Shown: positions 52,540-61,935, counted from the first letter of the stretch. The stretch is 64,000 bases of DNA from Emticicia sp. C21 (GCF_003418935.1 NZ_QVMT01000014.1:91143-155142), one strand, 5' to 3'. The notes: generated by a model from the sequence alone, not told the origin. Translations and numbers: made by a program.

Positions 52540-53913
52540 TTAATTTTTCAAATCTTCAACTTCTTCAATAGTCTTCGGAATAGGTTTTCCTAAGGTCTTT
52601 TGGCCGTCGGCAGTTATCAGGCAGTTATCTTCAATACGTACGCCACCAAAGTCTTTATACTGCTCTAATTTCTCATAATTAATAAAATTGGTGAATTTTT
52701 TCTCAGATTTCCATTTGTCAATTAATTCTGGTATAAAATAGAGCCCTGGCTCTACCGTAATTACATATCCCTCCTCTAATTCTTTGGCCATTCTGAGCGA
52801 TTTTAATCCTAATTGGGTACTTCTTTCTAATCCGTCCCGATAGCCTACAAAGTTTTCTCCCAAATCTTCCATATCATGTACATCTAAGCCGATGGCATGC
52901 CCTAGACCGTGTGGCATAAATAATCCTTGCACACCCTCATTCAACATTTCATCAATATTGCCTTTAATAAAACCTAAGTCACTTAAACCTTCTAATAATA
53001 TCCTGTTAGCTAATAAATGAACCTCTTTGTATTGAATACCAGGCTTAAGTGCAGCTATGGCACTCAATTCCATTTTTAACACTATATTATAAATTTCCTT
53101 TTGCTTTGCTGTAAACTTCTTGCCGACCGGTATTGTACGTGTAATATCACCTGCATAGAACATCCTATTCTCAGCCCCCGAATCATTCAAGGCTAATCTT
53201 CCCTCAGTCATGGTATTGCCATGATAATGGTTATGCAGGGTTTGTCCATTCACACTGAATATGATAGGATAAGCAAGTTCTCCCCCTAATTCTAGTGCCT
53301 TACCATGTATAATAGCAGCGATTTCATACTCTTTTCGTCCTGCTCTGGTTTCACGCATGGCAGCTATATGCATTTCGCGGCAGATATTCACTGCTTCTTC
53401 GATTTGCACAATTTCCTCAGTCGATTTATGAGCACGTTGCGCTATAATGGCTTTAATAAGGTCTGTGGATGCCTTTTCTTTTAATTGGCTTACTGGGATG
53501 CCTAACCATTCGCTTAGTTTAAACTTGTTTTCGTACCGGTAAGGAGGCGTAAAATGTACTCTCTTGGCTTTAGCCAGTTTATGAGCTAGTTTTGAATAAG
53601 CCTCTGTACGATAAACGCCTACCTTGCGGGCTTGGTCAGCTAAGGTTGGTTGTGGACCGACCCAGATAATATCGTCCATCGAAAATTCATCTCCAAAAAT
53701 AATTTCCTCACCCGAATCTACATCTATCACCGCTGCCAGATTGGCAAGACTGATGCCAAAGTAATATAAAAAATTACTATCCTGACGGTAGCGATAAGTA
53801 TTATCATGATAATTCATGGGTGATTCTTCGTTGCCCATGATTAAAATCAATCCACTTCCAATAGTGCGTTTCAGGGTATTACGTCTTTCGATATAGGTCT
53901 GCGTAGAGAACAT
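52540..53913 (-). CDS. pepP: Cytosolic Xaa-Pro aminopeptidase
   Basis: 457 aa, no signal peptide. An N-terminal aminopeptidase P domain (about 1-165) precedes the M24 domain with a complete dinuclear metal site: Asp and Asp in NDSGAENRMFYAGDITRT, His in LFMPHGLGHAIGLDVHD, Glu in TVEPGLYF and Glu in GVRIEDNCLI. It removes N-terminal residues preceding proline. It contrasts with the secreted, less canonical M24 protein at 13722-15074. Confidence 0.92.
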   Translation of the reverse strand: MFSTQTYIERRNTLKRTIGSGLILIMGNEESPMNYHDNTYRYRQDSNFLYYFGISLANLAAVIDVDSGEEIIFGDEFSMDDIIWVGPQPTLADQARKVGVYRTEAYSKLAHKLAKAKRVHFTPPYRYENKFKLSEWLGIPVSQLKEKASTDLIKAIIAQRAHKSTEEIVQIEEAVNICREMHIAAMRETRAGRKEYEIAAIIHGKALELGGELAYPIIFSVNGQTLHNHYHGNTMTEGRLALNDSGAENRMFYAGDITRTIPVGKKFTAKQKEIYNIVLKMELSAIAALKPGIQYKEVHLLANRILLEGLSDLGFIKGNIDEMLNEGVQGLFMPHGLGHAIGLDVHDMEDLGENFVGYRDGLERSTQLGLKSLRMAKELEEGYVITVEPGLYFIPELIDKWKSEKKFTNFINYEKLEQYKDFGGVRIEDNCLITADGQKTLGKPIPKTIEEVEDLKN

Positions 53914-54242
53914 TGTTTGCTGATTTTTTTGAACACGAAATAAGCGAAATTACTCCGAAAGTTATAAGATTTAATACCAATAATTTAAGGTTTTTCGTTT
54001 GTAGTTTTTGAACTATCTGTCTTATTTCCTCCCGAATTCCAAACATCGGGTAAAATTTTGCCCGATGTTCTTTATTATTTAATAATGTAAATAATTGCTA
54101 ATCAATTAGTTATGCCCAGAAAAAGACTGGCGTAGTTTTTGTGTTATTTTTTTCAAAATATTTTGAAAATTCAAAATTCTTATTTTACTTTGAAACAATA
54201 ACGCTTACGTGCAAATATAAAATTATAAAAAAAGAATGTTTT
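53914..54242. other. Intergenic region with the regulator's palindromes
   Basis: About 330 bases, AT-rich, no gene. It contains CCCGA-type repeats near 54030-54065 (tcgggtaaaattttgcccga, a GCCCGA/TCGGGT hairpin-like pair) and the palindromes at 54150-54176 described separately. Confidence 0.4.
54150..54192 (+). promoter_or_regulatory. Promoter and overlapping palindromic operators of the GbsR-type gene
   Basis: A perfect 20-base palindrome with arms TTTTCAAAAT/ATTTTGAAAA spans 54150-54169. A second, TTTTGAA-AA-TTCAAAA at 54161-54176, overlaps it. The -33 TTTG (54162-54165) lies in both, followed by a 19-base spacer and TTACTTTG (54185-54192, one mismatch). Such overlap fits autoregulation. 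Confidence 0.55.
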
Positions 54243-54749
54243 ATGGAGTTAAAAGAGGCAAAGGACAAGTTTATCCATACGTGGGGTACACTTGCCACTC
54301 AGTGGGGTATTAACCGCACGATGGCACAGATACACTCACTACTTTTGCTTGCGCCTAAATCTATGAATGCCGATGAAATTATGTCAGAATTACAGATTTC
54401 AAGGGGGAATGTAAATATGAACCTACGAGATTTAATGGATTGGGGCCTGATTTACAAGCAACTTCTTCCGGGTGAACGGAAAGAGTATTTCATAGCGGAA
54501 AAGGATATCTGGAAAGTCGCCAAGCAGATTGCTAAAGAACGTCGCCGCCGTGAAATCGGACCATTAATTGACGCGATGCAAGATTTGAAAGACGGGATAA
54601 AACCCGATACTGCTGAAAAAGAAGAGTTCTTGAAAATTGTGAATGATATTAGTACAGTATCAGTATTTGCTGATAACACACTTACCTCGTTATTGAAAGC
54701 CGATGAAAACTGGCTGGTAAGCAGTTTTATTAAGGTTTTTAACAGATAA
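54243..54749 (+). CDS. GbsR/MarR-like transcriptional regulator
   Basis: 168 aa from the ATG at 54243; the frame opens at 54141, but that stretch overlaps the operator region and has no protein-like composition. Winged helix-turn-helix about 35-95 (MNADEIMSELQISRGNVNMNLRDLMDWGLI, wing KEYFIAEKDIW), then a helical dimerisation region. GbsR-type proteins respond to small ligands such as choline in Firmicutes; here the ligand and targets are unknown. The palindromes upstream suggest it controls itself. Confidence 0.82.
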   Translation: MELKEAKDKFIHTWGTLATQWGINRTMAQIHSLLLLAPKSMNADEIMSELQISRGNVNMNLRDLMDWGLIYKQLLPGERKEYFIAEKDIWKVAKQIAKERRRREIGPLIDAMQDLKDGIKPDTAEKEEFLKIVNDISTVSVFADNTLTSLLKADENWLVSSFIKVFNR

Positions 54750-54791
54750 GTTTACTGCTCTTCGGAGCCATGTTTTTTTGGAGTTTTTGAT

Positions 54792-54832
54792 TTAAGCAGT
54801 AATCATCTCATAGATAGACGATTACTGCTTTC
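54792..54832. terminator. Bidirectional terminator between the GbsR-type gene and glmS
   Basis: A perfect 11-bp stem AAGCAGTAATC/GATTACTGCTT with a 15-base loop between convergent genes. Confidence 0.75.
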
Positions 54833-54847
54833 TATTTTCATCTAATC

Positions 54848-56686
54848 TTACTCCACAGTTACCGATTTAGCCAGATTTCGCGGCTGGTCTACATTTCTAC
54901 CTCTTAATACAGCGATATAGTAAGAAATTAACTGCAAAGGAATAGAAGTAAGCAAAGGAAGCAATAAATCGTTGGTGATTGGTACCTCTACTACAAAATC
55001 TACCATTTTAGGAATCAACGTATCGCCCTCAGTCACGATAGCAATTACACGGCCTTTACGCGCCTTTACTTCCTGTATATTCGAGACAATTTTCTCATAA
55101 GAAGCATCTTTTGTAGCAATAAACACTACAGGCATATCTTCATCAATCAGGGCAATAGGGCCATGTTTCATTTCTGCGGCAGGATATCCTTCTGCATGGA
55201 TATACGAAATTTCTTTGAGCTTTAATGCACCCTCCAAGGCTACAGGGAAGTTCAACCCACGACCTAAGAAAATGAAGTTAGAAGCAAAAGTGAAAAGCTT
55301 AGATATGTCTTTGATTTTCTCAGCGCTTTTCAGAATTTTTTCAACTTTAGCCGGGATAGCATCTAAACCAAAAAGTAATTCACGATATAAATCCTGACTG
55401 ATGGTGCCTTTTTTATGTGCTGTTGCAATCGCAATCAAACTTAAAACAGTTACCTGAGCAGTAAAGGCTTTGGTACTGGCTACCCCGATTTCCGGGCCTG
55501 CATGGGTATAAACCCCAGCGTGTGTGATACGTGCAATAGATGAACCTACCACGTTACAAACACCTAAAATAATAGCACCTTTTGATTTTGCTAATTCCAA
55601 TGCGGCCATTGTATCAGCAGTTTCACCTGATTGAGAAATGGCAATTACGATATCACCCTCTTTGATAATCGGATTTCTATAACGGAACTCAGAAGCGTAT
55701 TCAACTTCTACATTCACACGGGCTAATTCTTCAAAAAGGTATTCACCTACCAAGCCTGCATGCCAAGAGGTTCCACAGGCTACTATGACAATTCTATCTG
55801 TTTTAGCTATTTTATCTAAATAATCTCTTAAACCACCTAATAGTAAGCTGGCATTGTCGAGATTGATACGGCCTCTCATTGAATCAGCAATTGAGCGAGG
55901 TTGCTCAAAGATTTCTTTCAACATGAAGTGGTCATATCCGCCTTTTTCAATGGCTTCTAATTCCAGTTCAACCGTTTCTACATAAGGAGCAATATCTTCA
56001 TTCGCTAAGTTTTTAATTACCAGTTCGTTATCTTTTACGATAGCAATTTCGTAATCATCCAAATAAACTACTTCTTTAGTATATTCAATAATAGGAGTAG
56101 CATCAGAAGCAAAGAAGAATTCGTTATCACCCACACCAATTACCAGCGGACTTCCTTTACGGGCAGCTATGAGTTGAGTAGGGTTTTCTTCATCTATAAT
56201 AACAATAGCGTATGCCCCTACAATTTCATGAAGTGCAATTCTGACTGCTTCTTCCAGATTGCAATACATATTAACCTGAATATCTTCAATGAATTTGATC
56301 AGCACCTCTGTATCGGTGGCACTCTCAAATTTATAGCCTTTATTAATTAAACTTTGCTTGATAGAGGCATAGTTCTCTATGATTCCATTATGGATAATCG
56401 CTAATTTTCTATTGGTTGAATAGTGAGGGTGGGCATTTATGTCATTAGGTTCGCCGTGAGTAGCCCAACGTGTGTGGCCAATACCAATGCGTGCTAATAA
56501 CTCTTTGTCTTTTAATTCGGCTTCTAGATCTGAAACTTTGCCTTTTTTCTTGTAGACTTTGAGTCCATGACCATTGAGTAAGGCTATACCTGAGCTGTCA
56601 TAACCTCGGTACTCTAATCTTTTAAGGCCTTTGATAATAAGAGGAGCAGCTTCGCGATGCCCTACGTAAGCGACGATTCCACACAT
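54848..56686 (-). CDS. glmS: Glutamine--fructose-6-phosphate aminotransferase (isomerising)
   Basis: 612 aa. N-terminal Ntn glutaminase with catalytic Cys2 (MCGIVAYVG) and RLEYRGYDSSG, HTRWATHGEPN; then two SIS domains with VACGTSWHAG, SQSGETADT, VASTKAFTAQV and the C-terminal DQPRNLAKSVTVE that closes the active site. It makes glucosamine-6-phosphate for peptidoglycan and lipid A. No ribozyme-like or riboswitch leader is visible. Length is exact for the family. Confidence 0.97.
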   Translation of the reverse strand: MCGIVAYVGHREAAPLIIKGLKRLEYRGYDSSGIALLNGHGLKVYKKKGKVSDLEAELKDKELLARIGIGHTRWATHGEPNDINAHPHYSTNRKLAIIHNGIIENYASIKQSLINKGYKFESATDTEVLIKFIEDIQVNMYCNLEEAVRIALHEIVGAYAIVIIDEENPTQLIAARKGSPLVIGVGDNEFFFASDATPIIEYTKEVVYLDDYEIAIVKDNELVIKNLANEDIAPYVETVELELEAIEKGGYDHFMLKEIFEQPRSIADSMRGRINLDNASLLLGGLRDYLDKIAKTDRIVIVACGTSWHAGLVGEYLFEELARVNVEVEYASEFRYRNPIIKEGDIVIAISQSGETADTMAALELAKSKGAIILGVCNVVGSSIARITHAGVYTHAGPEIGVASTKAFTAQVTVLSLIAIATAHKKGTISQDLYRELLFGLDAIPAKVEKILKSAEKIKDISKLFTFASNFIFLGRGLNFPVALEGALKLKEISYIHAEGYPAAEMKHGPIALIDEDMPVVFIATKDASYEKIVSNIQEVKARKGRVIAIVTEGDTLIPKMVDFVVEVPITNDLLLPLLTSIPLQLISYYIAVLRGRNVDQPRNLAKSVTVE

Positions 56687-56777
56687 AGTTTTTGAAAAGT
56701 TTTAAGTAGAATGTTAGTTTTCTATGAATAAAGAAGTTTTTAATTAAAAAAGTCCAATAATTGACTTCATAATTATT

Positions 56778-56807
56778 CAAATTTATGAAAAAAATACAAC
56801 AAACAAA
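56778..56807 (-). promoter_or_regulatory. Putative promoter of glmS
   Basis: On the minus strand TTTG (56804-56807), an 18-base spacer and TAAATTTG (56778-56785), about 90 bases before the ATG. Confidence 0.45.
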
Positions 56808-56836
56808 TAAAAAAGAGGAGATTTCGGTCTCCTCAT
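56806..56836 (-). terminator. Terminator of the DUF4270 gene
   Basis: Stem GAGGAGA/TCTCCTC with a six-base loop, followed on the minus strand by TTTTTTATTTGTTT. It separates the DUF4270 gene from glmS. Confidence 0.8.
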
Positions 56837-56880
56837 TTCTTCAAAAAAACTATATGATATTATCTTTCAACTATACAATT

Positions 56881-58239
56881 TTATCTTTTACCTGAGTAAT
56901 AGACATTCAATTTAATGTTTTTGAAAACCGCTCTGGCTACATTATTATTATAGATACCAATAGTAGTTGCTCCAGTACTAGAATTTGTACTCAATATACT
57001 TGGCACAATAGCAATACCGTCTGTTGTTTTGCGATTGTTCAATAGCTCTTGTATATACGAAGTAAAATTAAACTTATAGTTATTGTTAGTCTTACTGTAA
57101 TCAGACACATATTGAGTGCCCGAAGCCACATCAAGCGCCACAAAATCTTCCAGATTATTGGTTTTTTTCAAACGGTTGTCTTTTCCTATTTCAACTAAAG
57201 CAATCTGAATAGGAGGAAAGAAATTACCCGTGACCTGATCTAAGTCTGGTTCCAGAATTAACTCTGCTTTATTAATGGCTACATTGTTACTTCCATTCTT
57301 TAATAAATTGGTAAGTGTCGGGAAACTCATTTTAGTAGTAATACCTGCACCTGTCTGAATATAGGTTTTATTACCGGTAGCCGTCGATGGAATTGACTGG
57401 AACTGTTTAATATCTTGTAAGACAGTCCCTTGTCTGTCACTTTTAATATTACTGAAACGCCCGCCAAGGAATGATAAATAAAGGCCTTTTGCCACAGTGT
57501 CTCCCGGGGCATGATAGTAAACCAACGGATAACTTGTGCCAGCAGTAAGCGAAAGACCATAAACTGTCGATGCATTTTGGTTGACAGTAAAGGCAAATCC
57601 TTTCACGGCAGCTGTGAATTTATCTATATCTCGCCCTTCTGGTTTGTTAGCCAGCGCAAAAATTTCTCTTCCAATTGCATCAGGTACTTTAAACTTAATC
57701 AAACTATCGGTTGTGCTTACTGTAGCACGTTTAAAATCTTTATAAGTAAGCACCTGGGTCGCTAACGGAGTAGGGTTATAAGTCAGGGCTTCATCATTAA
57801 GATATTTTTTGTTCTTAACAAAATCCTGAGTTAAACGGTGGAGATTAAGTGTAATGGGTTTGGTAGAGTCTCCGTAAGAAAAACCATTATGCACCAGATA
57901 CACATACATAGAATCATATACCGAGGTCAATGAGTCAGATGTTGTTATAGCAAAAGGGTAATATGTACCTGAAGTTGGATCATAGGGTAAGGTTATCTCT
58001 GTAAATATGGTTGCTGAGACATCTCCAAAAACAGGGTCTTTGTAATGCCCTACAACGGCTCCAGTTTGTTCAGAAGTCACAACAGAATCAATCATAACAG
58101 TTGACCGGGTCACTGTAAGTGTATCTGTAAAAGTGGTGGAAAACTGACCTCCGGTAGATGGGGTATCAACGGCAATATTGATAGGGTCTTCACACGAGAA
58201 AAAGAAAGCGGAAAGTAGCATAATGGCTACGTTCCGCAT
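56881..58239 (-). CDS. DUF4270 family lipoprotein
   Basis: 452 aa from the ATG at 58239, which begins a lipoprotein signal MRNVAIMLLSAFFFSC. The longer frame (to 58356) would overlap the upstream gene by 92 bases, so it is rejected. The body fits DUF4270: short N-terminal DPINIAVDTPS, long beta-rich middle with many Thr/Ser, and a C-terminal LNVYYSGKR. Lipidated and presumably at the outer membrane. It lies 25 bases after the GT5-like gene and is co-transcribed with it, an association recurrent in Bacteroidota. Confidence 0.82.
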   Translation of the reverse strand: MRNVAIMLLSAFFFSCEDPINIAVDTPSTGGQFSTTFTDTLTVTRSTVMIDSVVTSEQTGAVVGHYKDPVFGDVSATIFTEITLPYDPTSGTYYPFAITTSDSLTSVYDSMYVYLVHNGFSYGDSTKPITLNLHRLTQDFVKNKKYLNDEALTYNPTPLATQVLTYKDFKRATVSTTDSLIKFKVPDAIGREIFALANKPEGRDIDKFTAAVKGFAFTVNQNASTVYGLSLTAGTSYPLVYYHAPGDTVAKGLYLSFLGGRFSNIKSDRQGTVLQDIKQFQSIPSTATGNKTYIQTGAGITTKMSFPTLTNLLKNGSNNVAINKAELILEPDLDQVTGNFFPPIQIALVEIGKDNRLKKTNNLEDFVALDVASGTQYVSDYSKTNNNYKFNFTSYIQELLNNRKTTDGIAIVPSILSTNSSTGATTIGIYNNNVARAVFKNIKLNVYYSGKR

Positions 58240-58264
58240 CTTAAGTGTGAAATTCCAGCTATTT

Positions 58265-59074
58265 TTAAGGAACGAGTTCTGTGTAAAGATTAAAGTACGT
58301 TTCTGTAACGTCGTCGTCTTCGATACCTGCTTCAATTTTGTTAGCTTTAATTTCATTCAATAATGTACTTAATTTTTCGTTCATATCCTCGTTAGCTTTT
58401 ACTACCGAGTCGGCATATTGACAACCAATTTTGATGAATCCTTCAAAGTCTGCCGAACGCAAATGAGCCAGTGCTTCGTCTGAAACGTCCATAGCTTTTG
58501 CTTTCTCCAGAATATCCTCGTCGAACTTATGTTCAAAAGCGTTATTATAAATAGTAAAGACTGATTTTGTATCTTTAAAAACGGGGTCGTTTTTATAAGT
58601 TGTTTTAAGATACAGTGGAATCAGAGCTGTCATCCAATCTGTGCAATGTACGATGTCTGGAGCCCATCCGAGTTTTTTCACAGTTTCCAAAACTCCCTTA
58701 CAGAAAAAGATTGTTCTTTCGTCGTTGTCATCGTAGAAACTTCCCTCTTTATCTAAGAAAACGTATTTTCTGTTGAAATAGTCTTCATTATCTAAAAAAT
58801 AAACCTGCAATTTTGCACTCGGGATAGAAGCCACTTTGATAATCAAAGGTTTTTCATCTTCTCCGACCGAAATATTGATTCCAGATAGTCTTACTACTTC
58901 ATGAAGACGGTTTTTACGTTCATTGATTGAACCAAAACGTGGAATCAGGATTCGGATTTCCATGCCTTTTTCTTGCATGGCTTGCGGAAGTTTACGAAGA
59001 AATTCTGCTACTTCTGAAACTTGAAGGAAGGGATTTATTTCACTTGCAACGTACAGAATACGAAGTTTACGCAT
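58265..59074 (-). CDS. GT5-type glycogen/starch synthase N-terminal domain protein
   Basis: 269 aa, corresponding only to the first Rossmann domain of glycogen synthase. It keeps RILYVASEINPF, RFGSINERKNRLHEV, DNEDYFNR, FFCKGVLETVKKLGWAPDIVHCTDWMTALIPLYLK and FTIYNNAFEHKF. The ADP-glucose contact motif K-x-G-G-L is replaced by QVSEV, and the second nucleotide-binding domain is absent. Single-domain copies are usual in Bacteroidota, commonly next to DUF4270 and near glmS. A regulatory or non-catalytic role is more likely than glycogen synthesis (inference). Confidence 0.82.
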   Translation of the reverse strand: MRKLRILYVASEINPFLQVSEVAEFLRKLPQAMQEKGMEIRILIPRFGSINERKNRLHEVVRLSGINISVGEDEKPLIIKVASIPSAKLQVYFLDNEDYFNRKYVFLDKEGSFYDDNDERTIFFCKGVLETVKKLGWAPDIVHCTDWMTALIPLYLKTTYKNDPVFKDTKSVFTIYNNAFEHKFDEDILEKAKAMDVSDEALAHLRSADFEGFIKIGCQYADSVVKANEDMNEKLSTLLNEIKANKIEAGIEDDDVTETYFNLYTELVP

Positions 59075-59119
59075 ATCGATAAAAATAATTTATTGGGAGT
59101 GTCTTCCAAAAAAGTTATG

Positions 59120-59127
59120 CAAAGATA
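59120..59127 (-). promoter_or_regulatory. Putative -7 element for the GT5-like/DUF4270 operon
   Basis: TATCTTTG on the minus strand fits TAnnTTTG, about 46 bases before the ATG. The -33 region is not clear. Confidence 0.45.
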
Positions 59128-59279
59128 CGAAAAAAACTAACAATTTGTAATAAAATCTTTCAAAAACAAATCATTACCCATTATAAATTACTTTTACGTT
59201 CCGATTGGTAAACATAAAATAGCCTCCTGCTTCTAGTTTTGGGCATATTCGGAAAATCCCGAAACCACATTAAAATTCA

Positions 59280-60095
59280 TCAGTGGCTAAAGTCTATTTC
59301 ATAAACTTTGGGCCACATCTTTCCAGTAATATATACTTTGTTGGTAGTAGAGTCAAATGCGATGCCATTCATCTCCAGCGATTTGGCGTGATGCGTTCGG
59401 GCATCTGCTGCTACTGTACCTAAGTCCATTTTGGCTATCACATTTCCTGTAGCCGGGTCAATTTTAATAATTTCGTTGGTTTGCCAGATATTGGCATAAA
59501 TAAACCCTTTTATATACTCCAATTCGTTTATCTGCTCTTTGGCATAACCATTCTCTCTTACAGGTAGTGTCTTGATAACCGATAGTGTATTCGGGTCTAA
59601 ATAAGTAAGGTTATATGTACCATCGCTCATAATTAAGGAGGTGCCATCAGTCGTTAGCCCCCAACCTTCATTATTACTGAAACTAAAATCTTTTATCTTT
59701 TTAAACGTCTTCAAATCATAAACAAAACCAGTCTTTGTCCGATAAGTAAGCTGATAAATTTTATCATTCAGAATAGCAATACCCTCACCAAAATATTTAG
59801 ATTTATCCAGATGTACTTTTTTATCTAATTTCCCAGTCTTTAAGTCAAGAATCCCAATGACAGATGAAGTTTCAGATAACTCATCTGGAGAGCCTGTACT
59901 TTCAAATACCTGATTGTTATGCACTAAAAGACCTTCTGTAAAAGCTGTGGTATCGTGAGGAAAAGAATTAACGAGTTTAAAAGGAATGGAAGGAACACTC
60001 GCAGTTTTGTTGGTAGTTTCGCTTGATTTTTCAGTATTATTGCAAGAAAAAAGGATAATAGCCAGAATATAAGTTCCGAGAAGTTTCTTTATCAT
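59280..60095 (-). CDS. Glutaminyl-peptide cyclotransferase (glutamine cyclotransferase) lipoprotein
   Basis: 271 aa with lipobox LFSC (MIKKLLGTYILAIILFSC). The five-bladed propeller of plant-type glutaminyl cyclases is shown by FPHDTTAFTEGLLVHNNQVFESTG, YFGEGIAILNDKIYQLTYRT, EGWGLTTDGTSLIMSDGTYNLTYLDP, NELEYIKGFIYANIW and LEMNGIAFDSTTNKVYITGK. The family converts N-terminal Gln to pyroglutamate in secreted proteins. It is anchored in a membrane, probably periplasm-facing. A -7 element TAGATTTG lies at 60119-60126. Confidence 0.9.
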   Translation of the reverse strand: MIKKLLGTYILAIILFSCNNTEKSSETTNKTASVPSIPFKLVNSFPHDTTAFTEGLLVHNNQVFESTGSPDELSETSSVIGILDLKTGKLDKKVHLDKSKYFGEGIAILNDKIYQLTYRTKTGFVYDLKTFKKIKDFSFSNNEGWGLTTDGTSLIMSDGTYNLTYLDPNTLSVIKTLPVRENGYAKEQINELEYIKGFIYANIWQTNEIIKIDPATGNVIAKMDLGTVAADARTHHAKSLEMNGIAFDSTTNKVYITGKMWPKVYEIDFSH

Positions 60096-60118
60096 GATTA
60101 GGTTTAGAAATCTTTCCG

Positions 60119-60126
60119 CAAATCTA
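60119..60126 (-). promoter_or_regulatory. Putative -7 element for the glutamine cyclotransferase gene
   Basis: TAGATTTG on the minus strand, 24 bases before the ATG; no clear -33 TTG. Confidence 0.4.
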
Positions 60127-60177
60127 AAAAAACTATTTCAACCCTATACTATACTCTGGCTATTATCCCCTTACTTT

Positions 60178-60816
60178 TTAACGATTATTAACAAAGTGCT
60201 GTTTATACCAGTCAACCGAGAGTCGCAGATCTTCTCTGGTAAGATTATGACCCGTTGACAGATTATAATTAGCTACATCAAACCCTGCGTCTTTTAAAAT
60301 ATTTACGTATTTTACTGTATCGGCCTGCTTAACGGTTGGATCAACCAGGCCATTGCTCATAAAGACAGGAGTATAAGTCGTGTTTTTTACATCAGCTTTG
60401 ATTTCTTTAAAAGGCTGCATTGGCCGGTACAATATAGCCGCTGCCAGAAAATCCGGATATAAAACTAAAGTACTTCCTGCTATATTAGCACCGTTTGAGT
60501 AGCCTAAGGCAATAATCTTAGTACTATCAAATCCTTCTTTTTCGGCCAATCCTTTAATAAAGTCAACCATTTCGTGCGTACGAAAGGTTAAATCCTGCTC
60601 ATCAAATATGCCCATCCCAAGGCGTTTAAAAAAACGCGGCATCCCATTCTCTGATACATTCCCCCTGAGACTTAAAATATTGAAATCATCGCCAAATTCA
60701 TCCGCTATTGGGAGTAAATCCCGTTCGTCTCCACCAGTTCCATGCAGGAGCAAAAGAGTATTTGATCCTGCATTTTTAGCTGGCTGGTAAATATATTTTA
60801 ATGCTTGAAAATCCAT
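60178..60816 (-). CDS. Alpha/beta hydrolase (phospholipase/carboxylesterase family, MhqD-like)
   Basis: 212 aa. Oxyanion-hole region LLLHGTGGDERDLLP, nucleophile Ser in LGYSNGANIAG, Asp in NGLVDPTVK and His in LSTGHNLTREDL complete the triad. It starts 18 bases after the ring-cleaving dioxygenase gene on the same strand. The same pairing of an MhqD-type hydrolase with an MhqO-type dioxygenase is known from hydroquinone-detoxification genes of Bacillus. Confidence 0.88.
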   Translation of the reverse strand: MDFQALKYIYQPAKNAGSNTLLLLHGTGGDERDLLPIADEFGDDFNILSLRGNVSENGMPRFFKRLGMGIFDEQDLTFRTHEMVDFIKGLAEKEGFDSTKIIALGYSNGANIAGSTLVLYPDFLAAAILYRPMQPFKEIKADVKNTTYTPVFMSNGLVDPTVKQADTVKYVNILKDAGFDVANYNLSTGHNLTREDLRLSVDWYKQHFVNNR

Positions 60817-60834
60817 TATTTATTCCTCCTTATA

Positions 60835-61773
60835 TTAATCCAATTTTACTAAATGCTCTTCTATCTGTTTTCTACGAGGCTCATACTGAGCAGGTAGTTT
60901 CAAATTAGTACCTAATTCTTCCAAAGGTTCATCAACTGTAAAGCCCGGATTATCCGTAGCTATTTCAAATAATACGCCACCTGGTTCTCTGAAATAAAGT
61001 GAATGAAAATAATTACGGTCTATCTGAGGTGTAATATGAAAACCTAATTTCTCGATTTTATCATGGAACTCCATTTGGGTAGCATCATCTTTCACTCTAA
61101 ATGCTATATGGTGCACTGTACCGCCGGCCCCAACACCCCTTGCTTCATTAGGCAATTCTACCAAATCAATAATATTGGCAGTCGCAACAGCATCAGTTGC
61201 ATATCGGTAGCGATTAGCTTCTTGCTCTATCAGTTTATAACCAAATACCTCTGTTAATACCATGGCAGTCGGTTTAATATCATTAAGTGTGATAGTGGTA
61301 TTATAAAAACCTCTGGTAGCTACATCTGCTTTTACCTCTTCGGTTTCATAAGGCTTTCTGGTATCAGATGTTTTTGGAACAATCAATTCCAGCTTCAAAC
61401 CATCAGGGTCCAGGAAAGTCAAATATTTTTCACCGAACCTTTCAGATGGTTTGTTATATATCACATTGTATTTTTTGAAACGCTCAACCCAGAAATTCAG
61501 GCTGCCTTCTGGCACTGCATAACCAATTTCAGTAGCCATACCAGCCCCACGTTTCCCTTGTCTTACAGCACTTCCCCATGGAAAGAAAGTAAGAATAGTT
61601 CCAGGGCTACCTTCTTCATCACCAAAATAGAAGTGATAAGTCTGAGGGTCGTCAAAGTTTACGGTTCTTTTAATGAAACGTAAACCTAAAACTTTTGTAT
61701 AAAAGTTGAAATTGCGTTTGGCATCACCGGCGATGGCTGTAATGTGGTGGATACCTAAGATTTTATTTTCCAT
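60835..61773 (-). CDS. Ring-cleaving dioxygenase of the VOC superfamily (MhqO-like)
   Basis: 312 aa from the ATG at 61773 (others at 61779 and 61797). Two VOC (glyoxalase-fold) modules. Candidate Fe ligands are the His of GIHHITAIAGD, the His of VHHIAFRVKDD and the Glu of LFEIATDNPGF. RFIKRTVNFDDPQTYHFYFGDEEGSPGTILTFFPW is characteristic of the PcpA/MhqO group. It should open hydroquinone or catechol rings with O2. First of a two-gene unit with the hydrolase; a Crp-like regulator gene lies upstream on the same strand. Confidence 0.87.
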   Translation of the reverse strand: MENKILGIHHITAIAGDAKRNFNFYTKVLGLRFIKRTVNFDDPQTYHFYFGDEEGSPGTILTFFPWGSAVRQGKRGAGMATEIGYAVPEGSLNFWVERFKKYNVIYNKPSERFGEKYLTFLDPDGLKLELIVPKTSDTRKPYETEEVKADVATRGFYNTTITLNDIKPTAMVLTEVFGYKLIEQEANRYRYATDAVATANIIDLVELPNEARGVGAGGTVHHIAFRVKDDATQMEFHDKIEKLGFHITPQIDRNYFHSLYFREPGGVLFEIATDNPGFTVDEPLEELGTNLKLPAQYEPRRKQIEEHLVKLD

Positions 61774-61935
61774 TGTCATAATTATTTTAGAATTCAAAAA
61801 TGCTTTATCTCAAATTTCAACACTGTTGTTGTTGATTTGATGATACAAAGTTGCACTCCTGAAAAATCAAAAACATTGAACTAGGACAAGAAATGAAAAA
61901 TTTGAAAATATTAGGAAGAAAAAATCAAGGTGCTA

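Noticed and set aside
56687-56880. Possible glmS ribozyme or riboswitch ahead of glmS
   Set aside because: No conserved ribozyme core is visible; the stretch is explained by a promoter, a terminator and AT-rich DNA.
58240-58356. Longer start for the DUF4270 protein
   Set aside because: It would overlap the GT5-like gene by 92 bases and bury the lipoprotein signal that begins at 58239.
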